From assembly GCF_011745365.1 (NCBI RefSeq), contig NW_024468916.1, forward strand, positions 2,091,630 through 2,155,629: a stretch of 64,000 bases of DNA, read 5' to 3'. Both the position numbers and the translations under genes were made by a program. Source of the stretch: Cryphonectria parasitica EP155 (Eukaryota; Ascomycota; Sordariomycetes; Diaporthales; Cryphonectriaceae). Positions 20,434 to 31,543 of the stretch are shown piece after piece. The stretch's first letter is position 1. Each line of letters starts with the position of its first letter. Under the pieces are notes generated by a model. The model did not search any database. It had not been told where the DNA came from and was given only the letters and a program-made list of their open reading frames with translations.

Positions 20434-21285
20434 CAAATTCCAGCACGATATTTCAACAAAAAAATAAAAATAAAAATATGTATACCTACTCAAATTTAGC
20501 AATAGATTGGGTATCACTTATCCTTGGGGTACACACCCGGCTGTTGCATCTCTTGAGTGATTTGCTTCCTAAGCTCGTATTATGACTGCTCAACCTTATG
20601 TCTTTGAAAGGTGGCACCCTGAGAGGTCAATATTAAGTACAAAAGAAGTTAGCTGAAACGGCCTGAGTAGCACATGATTAGATGACTGAATTGCGAGGTT
20701 ATGGGCGTTTGGGCAGCCATGCATGCTGACACCATCCTTCTATATAGTGACCCAACCCCTGATGATGAGCTAACGAAAGTTTATTGCTTTATGTTCACCG
20801 TACCGAGAGGTCAGTGCCTGAACATAATCAAATACTTCCATGTAGCGAAACTTTCACACCTTATCTTAGTGAACAGATCTGATCGTTGTCGTTGTATATT
20901 GAAATGCCAAAACATATCTGTTGTTTGATAAACTTCTAGGTTGTTTCTGAAGTTGTTTGCATAACGCATCAAAGGGGGAAAGCGGACAAGTTAAAGGGTA
21001 GACCAGACTAGTGGTTCAGAAGGGAAGAGAAACGAGAACAAAAACCAAGATGATGAAAATAGAAGGGAAATTCCAAACAAGACAAGACGCTGTGATCGTT
21101 CCTCCCGTCATCAAGTGTCGCTCATATGCTGTGCTGTCAATCTCTGTTGTTGACACGAAACCATGACGAAGTCGTTCATGAGTTCCGAGTAAAAGAAAAT
21201 GAGGAAAAGAAAAAGAAATTCGTAGTCGCATGCCTATCAACGCCAACACATGAAGCCAAGAATCATCCTGCACATGTCATCGTCG
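20434..21285. other. Intergenic, no gene seen
   Basis: AT-rich stretch with short frames only. Right end is the 3' flank of the four-exon gene. Confidence 0.5.
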
Positions 21286-22063
21286 TCATTTCCTTGATCT
21301 TCTGGATGACGAGAACGAATCGGACCGCCCGACCATGGCCAAAGACCGCAAGGATAGCGTATCATCATGGTCGTCACCACCAGGCAGACCCTGCCTCAGG
21401 CTGCGCAGACTGCTCAGCCCGGCCTTATCCATACCAGGCCTGACCGCGGTGACGTTGTCCAGGGTTCGACTGCGAGAGAAACCCCTGTGAGGGCGGCGGT
21501 CATCCGACGGCCGCGGCGAGTACGCAGTCGACTGCACGCTGCCCGCGTCCCAGTCGTCCTCCTCCCGCGTCGTGTCGCTGAAGAAATCTTCCATGTCTTT
21601 CTCCATGGGCGTTTCGAGCGGGATCTGCTCCTCTCCATCGTGTAGTTGTAATGGCTGCTGCTGGTGGTGCTTCACGATGCTGCCCTCGGCCTCTCCCTCG
21701 CCCTGGTGCCCGCCGGCCTGCTCGAGCCCATGGTCCCCGTCTGTAGTCGACGGCGCCTTGACCAGCGCCACGGCGCTATTCCCCCACCCTCGGACACCTG
21801 CTGCGGCAGATTCGCTCTTCTTGCGCTGGCAATATGGGCCTAGAGCCTCTCGTAGCATCTGTCGCATGAAAGCCTTGTTGACATTCTTCCGAACGCGGTC
21901 AAAGTAGCGGGCGACATCGCCAATCACCATGACCTGGGCCTCATGGTCCACCTCGACAATGTCTGAAGTACGAATGAAGAGAGTGATCAGTAAAAATGTG
22001 AGAATATGTAAGTATGTATATGATTGCATTGTGGCTATTCTCACCACAGACGCGCGAGCGCAC

Positions 22064-22113
<50 letters not shown>

Positions 22114-22743
22114 GACATAGGCAATGGATGGAAAATTGGGGAGGGCAGGGCACGTAGAAGAGATGGAATCATTATTTACCGGCATAATTGGCCCTCGAGT
22201 CATCCTTGACCCGGTGTCGACCGCTGCGAAGGCTCAGGCCTACGGAGGAGTAAGGGAGCTGGGGCAGGTTCCTCTGCTGCTGGTGGTTGTTCGTCTGCGG
22301 GTCTGTCCCCGCCCCGTCACGGTCGCGGTCCTTTTCGCCAGATGCGTAGACGTACCCCTGCTGGAGGTTATCAATGCCTGGCTTGGCGAAGTCACGTTTG
22401 TTTCCCACGGATATCGGCCTGTGAGGAGAGGAAGGACGGGTTCGGTCGTTCAGCACGTGGACTCTTGCGAATATGAGGGTAGAAAACGGGAAAGAAAGAG
22501 ACAAGATTGGGAATGGGTAATACGTACACACACGCGCAGTAATGAGGAAAGCTGTCACTATGTCGCAGGACGATGAACCGCGAGTAGCCCAGACATTTCC
22601 ATTCCCATTCAAACTCTGGGCAATCAGCCCAAAGGAACTCAAATACCTGTTTGAGTTTGAGATTCTCAGCTGGGAGAACATTCCTATTTTTCTCTCACTT
22701 TTCACTTCTCTCCTCCTTCCTCTCCTTCTTTGTCTGAATTTCT

Positions 22744-22780
<37 letters not shown>

Positions 22781-23068
22781 TCTCTTTGTCTCTCTCAAAG
22801 GAAGGGAAAAGAGAAAAGAAAGATCACACATACGTCTCCTATTTGCAACTTCGAAGCCGGACCGATCTCATATCCTTTGCGAGCTGAGTGATTCAACGAC
22901 ATTGTCAGCTGGCGCTAAGCGCGGCCTGAGGAGAGAAAAGATGACTTGAGCGCCGATCGACGCACCTAGAGGGTGCAGCTGGGATGAGGAGGAAGCTTTT
23001 TCGCTTGCGTCGTCCCCGTAGCCCGAGTCGCTTCCCGTCAGAGTTCGAGAGAAATCGCCTTTTCCCAT
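21286..23068 (-). CDS. Unrecognised four-exon protein, 384 residues
   Basis: Exons 23068-22966, 22669-22534, 22418-22180 and 21962-21286 join in phase to 384 residues. The product starts MGKGDFSRTLTGSDSGYGDD, a Ser/Asp-rich lead. A compact, probably folded block follows from exon 2 (QVFEFLWADCPEFEWEWKC, YSRFIVLRHSDSFPHYC). A second conserved-looking block in exon 4 reads VDHEAQVMVIGDVARYFDRV and KAFMRQMLREALGPYC. Between and after these blocks the sequence is low-complexity (Gln, Ser, Arg, acidic), ending SDSFSSSRRSRK. No signal peptide or membrane span. I do not recognise the family. Introns 1 and 3 each contain a long (TG)n tract in the transcript sense, and intron 2 begins GTGTGTGTAC. The exon 2 boundaries rest on phase and on the coding look only. 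Confidence 0.68.
22061..22112. repeat. (CA)n microsatellite in intron 3
   Basis: About 52 bases of CA with minor breaks, lying in the third intron of the four-exon gene; in the transcript it is (UG)n. Confidence 0.95.
22747..22777. repeat. (CA)n microsatellite in intron 1
   Basis: About 31 bases of CA in the first intron of the four-exon gene; (UG)n in the transcript. Confidence 0.95.
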
Positions 23069-24691
23069 CCTTTGTGAGGCATCTCCTGAGGGTGTCTCCA
23101 AAAAGAAAGAACCCCTGTTAAAATGGGGAAAAAGAAAGAAGGAAGAAAAAGGAAGAAAAGGGGGAGACAAGAAGAGAAGGTTGGGCGCGTGGGTTAATGG
23201 GGATGGGAATGATTGGGAACAGAAAGAAAACCCACTCAAATGCCACGACGCCCGGGGTACATTAGCACAGCAATCATGAGAGGAGCCAGAAATGTGCCTC
23301 TTTGTGTGACACGAGAGCGAAAGAGAGAGAGAGAGACAGACAGACAGGGAACCTGGAGCAGCCCAGAGATGCAGGGCGAGAGGAGAAGTGGGATCCACTT
23401 GCGGGGTGGGAGCCACCAGGAAGACTATCGTCGCCCTGCTTCTTCGAACTGGCGCCCAATGCGCGCGCCAGACAGGTACGCTGACAGGAAAAAAGAGACC
23501 TCATTTGACGGCCCGCCGGCCGGTGTACAAGAGCATCTCCACCAGAAACCAATCACGGACCCATGATGGATTTTGCTTCGTGCAAGGAAGCTCGGCGCCC
23601 GAGGCCGGATGTTGCGCCCCGTTCCTCCACTCCTTTCCCCCTTCTGCCCAAGGCACACCCAAAACATCCGACCGCCTGAACCGCCGGACAATCTTTCTAG
23701 AATTAGGCTTCGACAGTACATAGTCAATAGTAGTAAGAGAGACGTCTGCGAGGGGGCAAATAAAAGTGGGCCGTATCGACCACGTCAGAGTTCCCACACC
23801 GCTTCGGTGGGTGCCCTCGTCGTTGATTGCGTGACGTCCCGAGCCGGGGTTGGGCGATTTAGTCCGCAGGTGACAAGTGCTTTCTGTGGTGGAACGGTGC
23901 TCCGGAAATTATGATTTGGGAATGCTGCACACAGATAGTAGTTGCAGAATCCCGTGGATATTTTTAGACGGCTATCGTGTCTGTCTGCTAATCTCTTGAG
24001 AGGGGTTATGGCGGGTTTCCACCAATTTGTCATGTTACATTGTTACGGCCAGTATCTCTAAGTTCGATATGGTCTTGTTGCATGTTGAACTGCCCATGTC
24101 GATATCCAGGACTCTGAATTCTGCGTATCAGAATTCAATATCCAGAATGTTACATTGCTTACTTACCTTACCAAGTATTCGGGTTATGGATAGATGGGGA
24201 TTGCTCATCGATCACTCGCACGGCGACTCTGAGAATGCAGTCTGGAGAGCTGGATATGTAAACATACACTCCTTGCTAGTAAATAGATCACTGTACAACT
24301 ACTCAGTCGTGGATCTAAGTTTTAATATTGGTATTGAGTAGCCTCACCGCTAATGGAGGCAATGCTCTTTGCAGCGCATCTTTTCATCCTCTTTGGCAGA
24401 GTCTGTGGAAATCAGAAGTACACGTAAAGTCACTTTCTCCTGGATGCAATGAGGACTATCTCGACCTCGAAATTTCGTATAATCCGGCTATATTAATAAC
24501 CGCGCTAACATAAAAGGCAAAGAAAGAATGAGCACGAGAGCATCAATCGAGGACCGTGCCTGCGGTACTGATATGAGCTCCGTGTAGAATGTCCCACTTA
24601 TAAGCAAGGGATCCACATCTCAGACCTAGCCAAAGCTACACATGTGTGTAGTCTGCGTCTTACCTAGGTCAAGTATCTAACCCAGAGGTAT
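23069..24691. other. Intergenic, promoter of the four-exon gene
   Basis: Polypurine/polypyrimidine-rich leader next to 23069-23200, a (GA)n(CAGA)n tract at 23321-23347, then GC-rich sequence to about 23900 and AT-richer sequence beyond. No gene seen. Confidence 0.5.
23321..23347. repeat. (GA)n(CAGA)n microsatellite
   Basis: Imperfect GA and CAGA units upstream of the four-exon gene. Confidence 0.9.
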
Positions 24692-25650
24692 TTAACCCAG
24701 ATGAAACTCTAGCTGAGGCCCTTCTCCAGACAAAGTAAAAGACTCGACTGTCTTGCCTGTACTGTAAAGGCCGTTGAGTTTCTGAACATTTGAGCCAAAC
24801 TTTGTGTGGTCAAGCAGCTCAGTGAATGCCTCTTTTTCTTTGGCATCTGTTGCTGTTGAGGTGATAGTGATCGTTGTATCATCTCCTTTGACCTTCCCCA
24901 AGCTCGTGTACACCTCGTTGATGGCCTTTATCGTAGTCGGTTCAACCACCGTTTCACCAAAGCGGACGATGCTTAAATCCTTAGGCTTCATCTTGCCCTC
25001 TTCAACAAATAGGCCCATCATAATCGCCGCGAGTGACAGTTTTTCAGCTGCGGGTGTCTTGTCGTCGTCATTGTTTGCATCTTTAACTGTGATCGACTTG
25101 TCTTTCGGGTTGATTGCAATCAGGTCCAGAGTTCCGGTGTAATGCGGCGTCGTAATTTTGTAAACATTGCCATATTTCCTGTCCGGTATCCATTGTTTGG
25201 AGTTTTTGTACCCATGGGTGCTGTCGAAGGGATTCGGTACTGCTACTGGGGTGTATGTTTTGGCTCTCTAAGAGGTGAATTAGTTTTTTTTTTTCTTCTT
25301 TGTTTTTTGGCTCATCAATTATTCCCGTACCCAGAAAAAGGTTTATTGGGCAATTATATCAATGATCCTCTATAAGATGGCCACTCGCCTTGTAGTCAGT
25401 AAACCTTGCCTCAACAGAGTCTGAGACACATGATGGGCCGTCCAATGCACCGTCAGATACGCAGAGATGCTGATTGCCAGTATCCTATTAAGGAACATTA
25501 TTAGTACTATGGCAGGACTGCAGCTGTCCGCGGTCCACTTACAGCACGAGCTGGTAGGACCCTGGGTGGTGCGCCTTCGACGCCTAGCAAGAAGCTGCCA
25601 AATCCGAGAAGAACAAGACCTGCAACTCTAGCCAGAGAGGAATGCATCAT
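24692..25650 (-). CDS. Predicted secreted protein, unknown family, 253 residues
   Basis: Exons 25650-25543, 25484-25405 and 25265-24692 join in phase to 253 residues. A strong signal peptide is visible (ARVAGLVLLGFGSFLLGVEG, cleavage near residue 26). Exon 2 carries the only two cysteines seen in the N-terminal part (CVSDGALDGPSC). Exon 3 is a hydrophilic Lys/Asp/Thr-rich domain with strand-like stretches (KYGNVYKITTPHYTGTLDLI, DDTTITITSTATD, SFTLSGEGPQLEFHLG). No catalytic motif is evident. The last splice is the least sure: donor GTTTAC with acceptor TTAGAG restores phase, while an acceptor two bases earlier would not. It sits beside an AT-rich, gene-poor stretch, a setting where candidate effectors are often found. 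Function unknown. Confidence 0.66.
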
Positions 25651-25819
25651 GAATATAATATAAATGTAACAGGCGTTGAATACAGAGAATTTGAAAGATT
25701 TGAAAGCTGATGCACGGTGAAATGGGAATGAGCTGGTTGTAGATTGACACTGATTCTTGGCTTGACTGACCGAGGACACATGCTGGATTTATAGACACCA
25801 TGTGAAGAGCCCAGCATTG

Positions 25820-25827
25820 ATATATCA

Positions 25828-25859
<32 letters not shown>
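25820..25859. repeat. (TA)n(GA)n microsatellite
   Basis: TA units passing directly into GA units, upstream of the predicted secreted protein gene. Confidence 0.95.
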
Positions 25860-27026
25860 TACTTGTGGCCGGGTAGATTGAACATTCGGAATAGAAACAT
25901 TGACGATGTTGGTCGCATGTTGGGTGTCTACTCAGTCTCCGTCCGAGCCGCCCCCATCAATCAAGCTGCTGTCCGAGCAACATCAACACCTGGTCTCCAA
26001 AAACTGCACGACTACTCTAGTAGACCAGGAATAACTAACTGGACTACTGTGTCCTTGAGCAAAAGGCTCTTATGCTTCAGGTATGAGCAACCAGTTCCCG
26101 AAGCTCGATACCGTAATCATGTGGCTTGAAACGTGTGTCATGGTCATTATTTCAGAAGGAAATATGCTACAAATCTATTTAAGTACATAATGCTGGTAGA
26201 AAAAGAATGAAGAAGTCCCCAAGATACTCTACATGTGTCTAGTAACTAGATTATTCCAGCCCGTGACATCATGATATATAAGTGAGCTGTACGAGGTGTA
26301 TACAAAATTCACCTGCATGAAAGATATGAAGTTCAAAGCCTGACAGTAAGGCTATCCAATGTTTCCTCCTTATCCAGGCCACTAATTAGCGGACTGATTC
26401 ACTAATGTATTGCCCGTACAAAGATCTGCTTGTGGCACAATCGTCCAGAAATAGGTATCCTCGGTTTTTCTCTAGAGCGGCTAGAATTCCCGGTCCGAAG
26501 GCTGAAACTAGAACTCTGAAGCGAACCGATGGCGGTGTATCGGCTAATAAAGCTCTATCGCTTTACTTCTCGGACCGCACCTATGGCCCGGCAGTGCTCA
26601 GTACATCCGTACATCTTTAGGTAATTATGAATATATTTAGCCAGTATGAATTGAATAAATAATATTTTTATCATCATCAGGTACCCATTTGAACTACTAT
26701 AGGACTGGAGGTACATATCGAATCAAGTGGCTTCGAAAAAATTAAACTTATCTCACTGTCAGAGTTTTGAAATTTTGACTCCTGCAGCCGCTGCGATAAT
26801 TATATGCATGGGTGTGTGACACGGGCCCCCAATTGCTGACGGTGCTTACGAGGGAGAGATGTAGTTGAGCATAAAGCATCGTCGCAACCTTTGCTTTTGC
26901 TGGAGCTTTGCGAAGCCTACAATTACCTCCCGAACTTTTACTGCCATTGACTGATCAATCACCTCGAAACTCACATCTTCCAGCCACTAAAGGAAAAAGA
27001 AGAAAGAAAGAGACGAAAGAGGGGTT

Positions 27027-27056
27027 GAAGAAGAAGAAGAAGAAGAAGAAGAAGAA
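27027..27056. repeat. (GAA)n microsatellite
   Basis: About ten GAA units ending 17 bases before the start codon of the F-box/ankyrin gene, so within its 5' leader. Confidence 0.95.
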
Positions 27057-27072
27057 AAAATCGGTAGTCAAG

Positions 27073-28537
27073 ATGCACATTCTGGACTTCCCACCCGAAA
27101 TCATTCACCAAATCCTGATATTCGGCATTTTTTCCCGCGCTACGCCATATTCTTGTGCGAGAGCACTGAGACTAAAGCTCGTATGCAGTAAGTTTCCACG
27201 TGGCGATCGTTGTCTTTCATAAGCCCTGGCCCGAATAACACATTTCAGGACAGTTCTATGTGGCTTTTCAGCCGGCTCTTTTTGAATCGCAACTGCTGGA
27301 CAATTTTGTGGCAAAGGAGCATCTGGAGTATTGGTACATCCGGAATTGCCATGGTGCTGACAAACTGTGGCAGTCCTATCTTGTCCACAGGGTCCGCAAC
27401 GAGAAAGACGCAGCAGTAGGTCGCTTCGTCGAGATCCGGGAGATTGCGAAGAGCATAGAGGCTCAGGTACCAGGGGCTGATTACGACGCAACCATCGATG
27501 CTCTCTGCTGGCTGGCTCTGGAGCGAGGATCCAATGCACCAGGCTATCGAAGCGGTTGGGCAAGCCATGGTGGGCGAGAAGACGAAACACTAAATGAGGA
27601 TCTGAATCTCTTGAGCGCGGCGGCTTACTTCGGCTACACCAGCTTGGTTGAACAGTTGATACAAGCTGGTCACTCTCCCACGGATGACAATGGGTTGTTT
27701 CCTTGCGCTATGCAGCTGGCTGCTTGGGCTGGCAACGCGGACGTGCTGAGCCTCCTCCAGGAGCATCTGCTCGATTCCGAGGACCACCAATCTGACCACC
27801 ATACCGGGCAATGGCGAGGCAAAACCGCTGGTGCCATTATTGGTGCCGCTCACCGTGGAGACTTGGACATGGTCCGTATGGCTATATACCCGGCCTCTTG
27901 CGGCACACCGGACAGCACAGATTACGGTGGTCAGCCGTTCGGGCAAGTCGACCACCTCACTGGACCAGGCTCATGCCTCTATAAAGCGCTGTGGAATACT
28001 CGATCCTGGGAGGTGTTTCAGTACATCAGGGCCTTTTTCAAAGACGATCCTGTCACCCGAGAGGGTGTTCGTCTTCTCGCCCACCACGCGGAGCTCGGCA
28101 GTTTGGACATGGTGCGTGGGTTCCTAGACGCAGGCGTGGATATCCATGGAGGCGACAAGCACAACTGCAACCCTTTGATTATTGCCGCTCGGTACTGTCA
28201 CGAGGTTGTGGTCGACTTCATCATGGAACGCGGTGCCGATCCGAACGACTGTCAAGGGCAGCAGAGAGGCTCGGCGTTGTGCTCGGCTGCCGCTGGTGGA
28301 AGTTTGGCCATCATGCGCAAGCTCATTGACCGCGGCGCAAGGCCGACGGGCTGGGCGGGCACTATGCTCAAACATGCTGTGCTGTTGGAGCATGAGGCCA
28401 TGTTGCAACTGCTTTGGGAACGGGGCCTTATCGAGCCGAGTAATAGGCCGAATGCTTTGCGCGCCGCATCAGACGAAGGCTTGGAGTCCATGGTCAAGCT
28501 TCTGCACCAATGCGGCGTGGGAAATTCATCTAATTGA
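27073..28537 (+). CDS. F-box-like ankyrin-repeat protein
   Basis: Exons 27073-27187 and 27249-28537 join across a 61-base intron (GTAAGT, TTTCAG) in phase, giving 467 residues. The N-terminus MHILDFPPEIIHQILIFGIF and RALRLKLVCRQFYVAFQPAL has the LPxEI...I.....R.VCR.F pattern of an F-box. From about residue 185 come ankyrin repeats: LLSAAAYFGYTSLVEQLIQA, PCAMQLAAWAGNADVLSLL, AAHRGDLDMVRMAIY, LLAHHAELGSLDMVRGFLD, NPLIIAARYCHEVVVDFIM and SAAAGGSLAIMRKLIDRGA. The family is large and fast-evolving in fungi; F-box members recruit targets to SCF ubiquitin ligases. Target unknown. The (GAA)n tract lies in the leader. Confidence 0.85.
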
Positions 28538-28618
28538 AAGTGGATATCATGTTCGTTGCTGCAGTAGTAGATCGTACAAGCAGACAGACTGGTCACGAGT
28601 GATTCAGGCGTTTGAGAA
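28538..28618. other. Short 3' gap
   Basis: Convergent gap between the F-box/ankyrin gene and the minus-strand candidate. Confidence 0.4.
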
Positions 28619-29474
28619 CTAGCAAATAGTTTCTCTCCAATTCTCTATATCCGTAACTACACAGATGCAGCGTGAATACCATTGGGGTTCCAAGGTCGAA
28701 AATAGTATGGTGCTCTTGCCGCCAATCGCATAACCAATGACGATGGAAGAATCGTGGCCAAATTCTTTCTCATGGTGATCCGGAAAGCCCAGTCTCCAAA
28801 CTTCAGGCTCTTCCTCTACTATCAGTATCCTAGAAGATGCTATGCTGCCTCGACTCAAAAATGAAGAAGCGTTTGAGGATTCCGGGGTAAGGTGGTCCAA
28901 CAGAGAAGATGCCGACGACAATTCCGAGTCTGAAAAACCAACTCCACTCACTGCCTCCAGTAGGGCGACAGTATTTTGTCACCCACTATTTCTCGCCCAG
29001 CCCAGCGGCCACATCGATTTCTGGATGCAAGATGTGGTCTTCGGCGGCGGCCATGGTGGCCAAGACAAACCCGTTGACTTGTCGGGATACCGTGTCCAGG
29101 TGAGCCCAACTGCCGTGGGCAGTCTCTCGGGACTCGAGGAACAGCTGATCCTGAGGGTCAGAGTGACTGAGAAGGGCGCCCCCATTGCGCAGGCTCCGGT
29201 GTCTGCGATTTTGAGCAAAGCCTTTTCCATCGTTCCAAGGCGCAGGCGTAGGGAGTGGAGGGGCTTTGCTGTTGGATGAGGTAAGAAATGAGATCAGAGA
29301 GAAAACAGCCAATGGAAGTTCAAAAACACAAGTGGGTGTTTGAGCGCGTCGGCTTCACATATGGATAGATGGCTGAGGCATGGAGCCATGAGAGAGATTA
29401 AAAAAAGCTCACCATGTATCTGGTGCAGGGAAGAGCTGGAGCATAGCACTTGTCAGAAAGACGGTTGAAGTCAT
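28619..29474 (-). CDS. Unresolved small multi-exon candidate
   Basis: A well-formed intron is visible on the minus strand: ATG at 29474 (MTSTVFLTSAMLQLFPAPDT), donor GTGAGC after 29413, a pyrimidine-rich tract, acceptor AACAG before 29268. Joined in phase this gives a 114-residue product ending at 28986 (IDVAAGLGEK). However, a second frame over 29230-28979 and a further coding-like block at 28951-28619 (with EVWRLGFPDHHEKEF and IVIGYAIGGKSTILF) suggest other exon choices. The plus strand is also open across 28842-29279. I cannot decide which is real and recognise no family. Reported so that it is not missed. Confidence 0.28.
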
Positions 29475-29873
29475 CGCCAGTCCGAGGACTCTGAAACACG
29501 GTGGTTGCTATCTGCTTGGATACAGTGTGAAGTCGGTATATAACCGCATCCTACAGTTCAAAGATGCTTATTATCTGGCATCTTCAATATAAATGCTATC
29601 GACCTTCAACTGTCATGCCAGAATATACTTGTTGATATTGACTCCGTCTCCAGCTCGAAAATAAAGCATCGGGCACATCGGGCAGCCAGCCTCCCAGCTG
29701 TGCAGCACTTGATCTGAGCTTCAAAATCTGTGCCCAAGTTAGCTTCTGTCACTCTCGTTGGCACATATAATTTGAGGTACTGGCATGGCTCACTATGAAT
29801 TAGCAGGTGAGCAGCGTTATTTCCCATGGATGACTTCCTGTTCCAGGTATCTGATTTTGTCGTCTTCACCAAC
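29475..29873. other. Intergenic, no gene seen
   Basis: Between the small candidate and the 3' end of the AA7 gene. Short frames only. Confidence 0.5.
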
Positions 29874-31543
29874 TCAGGTGGCAGGAGAAATTGACTGTGG
29901 GTAGTAGAACACCTCTGTCGGATCGTATCTCTTCTTGAGTTCTTTGAGTCGCTTCAGATTCTCCCCCCAGTACAATTTTCCCGCTGTGTGGCGATCAAGT
30001 TCTGAGTCGACATAATTAATGTACATGCCCCAATCGCCATCCTTCAGGGTTTGTGTAGCGGCTTTGATCCAACCCTGCATCAGAGAAATCCCCTCGTGAG
30101 GGTAGCATTTCTCGTTGTCAACATAATGGTAGAGTTGGACCAGGAAGGCTTTGTCGCGGTGAGCGTAGGCTGAGGCTGAGTTGGGTATGGCAGAGATGGC
30201 AGACGCGGGTCCTCCGTGTAGGTCGAACAGGATGAACCAGCTGCCCGACTTGAAACCGATGGCTTGTGTGTGCCAAAAATTCACAAAATCCTTCAAGGAC
30301 TCACCAGAGAGATCCTTCAGAGTGAGACTTGTCGCATAGAAGTTTCCGTGCTCTTTGTATGGCTCGGAAATAGCAAGAGAATTGCCTTCGGCGTAGTACT
30401 CAAGGCCTTCGAGCCAGGTACCTTGGGTCGCGGTGAGCTCTCCTCCTGTATTCTCCAGCAGTGGAGTCATAACCTTGGACAAGTCATCGGTGCTGCCATA
30501 GTAAATACCTTCGAAGTTTTGGCCTCCGGAAGCAAATGCACCCACTGGTGAGGATTTATTCAGCCAGGAGTTCCAAATTATTTCATATAGACGTGAAGAT
30601 TATGGCTGCAGACCAATTGGAACCACAGTCTTCGTCGGCGGTGGCGGAGAAAGCTTGTCTCTCAGCTAGAAAGGGGGAAGAGGGTTGGTAAATACGTACG
30701 TCGCATGTTCAGCTCAGGCGGAGCCGTACGAGAGAAGTTGACAAGTGCCTGGAGGCCATTGATCTTCTCTTCTTTGGTATGCCACTTCAGAGACACCTTG
30801 AATGGTGTTGAAACGGATGGCACTGGAAAGGTATTCAGGGTGTAAGAGACAACGATGCCAAAGTTCGAGCCAGCTCCTCGAAGCGCCCAGAAGAGATCAG
30901 GATTCTCCGTCTCGGAGCAGTAGACCTGGGTACCGTTTGCGAGAACAACACTGGCGCCCATCATCCAGTCCAACGCGAGACCTTTATTGTGCGAAGCCCA
31001 GCCGTATCCACCATGCAGGATGTGACCGGAAATGCCCACACCTGGGCAGCTACCGTGGGAGATGGCCCGGCCGCCTTGTTTGTAGAGCTCGGTGGCAACG
31101 TGGCCCAGTCGAGCCCCAGCTCCGACGGTCGCGATGTGGGTGGCGGGGTCAACTGTGACGCTGTTGATGGCCGCCAGGTCGACGACCAGGTGATTGTCTT
31201 CCCCGCCATGTCCCAAAGACGCGTAGCTATGACCGCCGCAACGGGCATTGACCTTCATGCCAGCAGCAACACCACTCACGACAGCATCGCGAACATGCTG
31301 GTCTGTTTCTGCAAGAACGATTACGATAGGTATGGATGGCACACGGAGATTGTAGGCTGTGGCGTTGGATGTCCACTGGTTGCTATTGGCGTCGAGGAAT
31401 GGCACCGAGAGACTCTCCAGGGACTGAACTGCAATCTCCTTCTTGGTACTGACTTTGGCAGCCGTGCAGCCATGAAATGACGTCTGGGAGTGCATGTCGA
31501 GTAGTAACATAGTTAATTGAGGGATGCGTGTTTGCCTGAACAT
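29874..31543 (-). CDS. FAD-linked oxidase, berberine-bridge / AA7 oligosaccharide-oxidase type
   Basis: Exons 31543-30700 and 30544-29874 join across a 155-base intron (GTACGT, CCAG) to 504 residues; the junction gives PPELNMRLGAFASGGQ, as in the family. FAD-binding PCMH domain: CGGHSYAS with His105 and GSCPGVGISGH with Cys166, the pair that holds FAD by two covalent bonds in gluco- and chito-oligosaccharide oxidases. GARLGHVATELYKQG and ENPDLFWALRGAGSNFGIV are further hallmarks. The C-terminal BBE segment ends with the usual YYPQSI. Such enzymes oxidise the reducing end of oligosaccharides with oxygen, giving peroxide, which AA9 enzymes can use; that link is inference. Relatives are often secreted, but I see no clear signal peptide from any of the three in-frame ATGs (31543, 31510, 31495), so a 5' exon may be missing. 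Confidence 0.85.

Larger units (their letters stand above)
25651..27072. other. AT-rich gene-poor stretch
   Basis: Contains a (TA)n(GA)n tract at 25820-25859 and, at the right end, purine-rich sequence leading into the F-box/ankyrin gene with a (GAA)n tract at 27027-27056 in its 5' leader. The middle (26100-26800) is AT-rich with short frames only. No repeat ends or coding similarity recognised. Confidence 0.5.

Noticed and set aside
22172..22831. Minus-strand frame of 219 codons read as one uninterrupted protein
   Set aside because: It runs through two introns and a UG repeat (poly Cys-Val). Only its last part (22418-22180) is coding, as exon 3 of the four-exon gene.
25863..26620. Two plus-strand frames in the AT-rich gap
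   Set aside because: No similarity, and they begin at unconvincing starts within repeat-rich DNA.
28842..29279. Plus-strand frame with ATG, 145 codons
   Set aside because: Not called as a gene because the minus strand shows a better intron and hydrophobic start. Kept as an open question in the findings.
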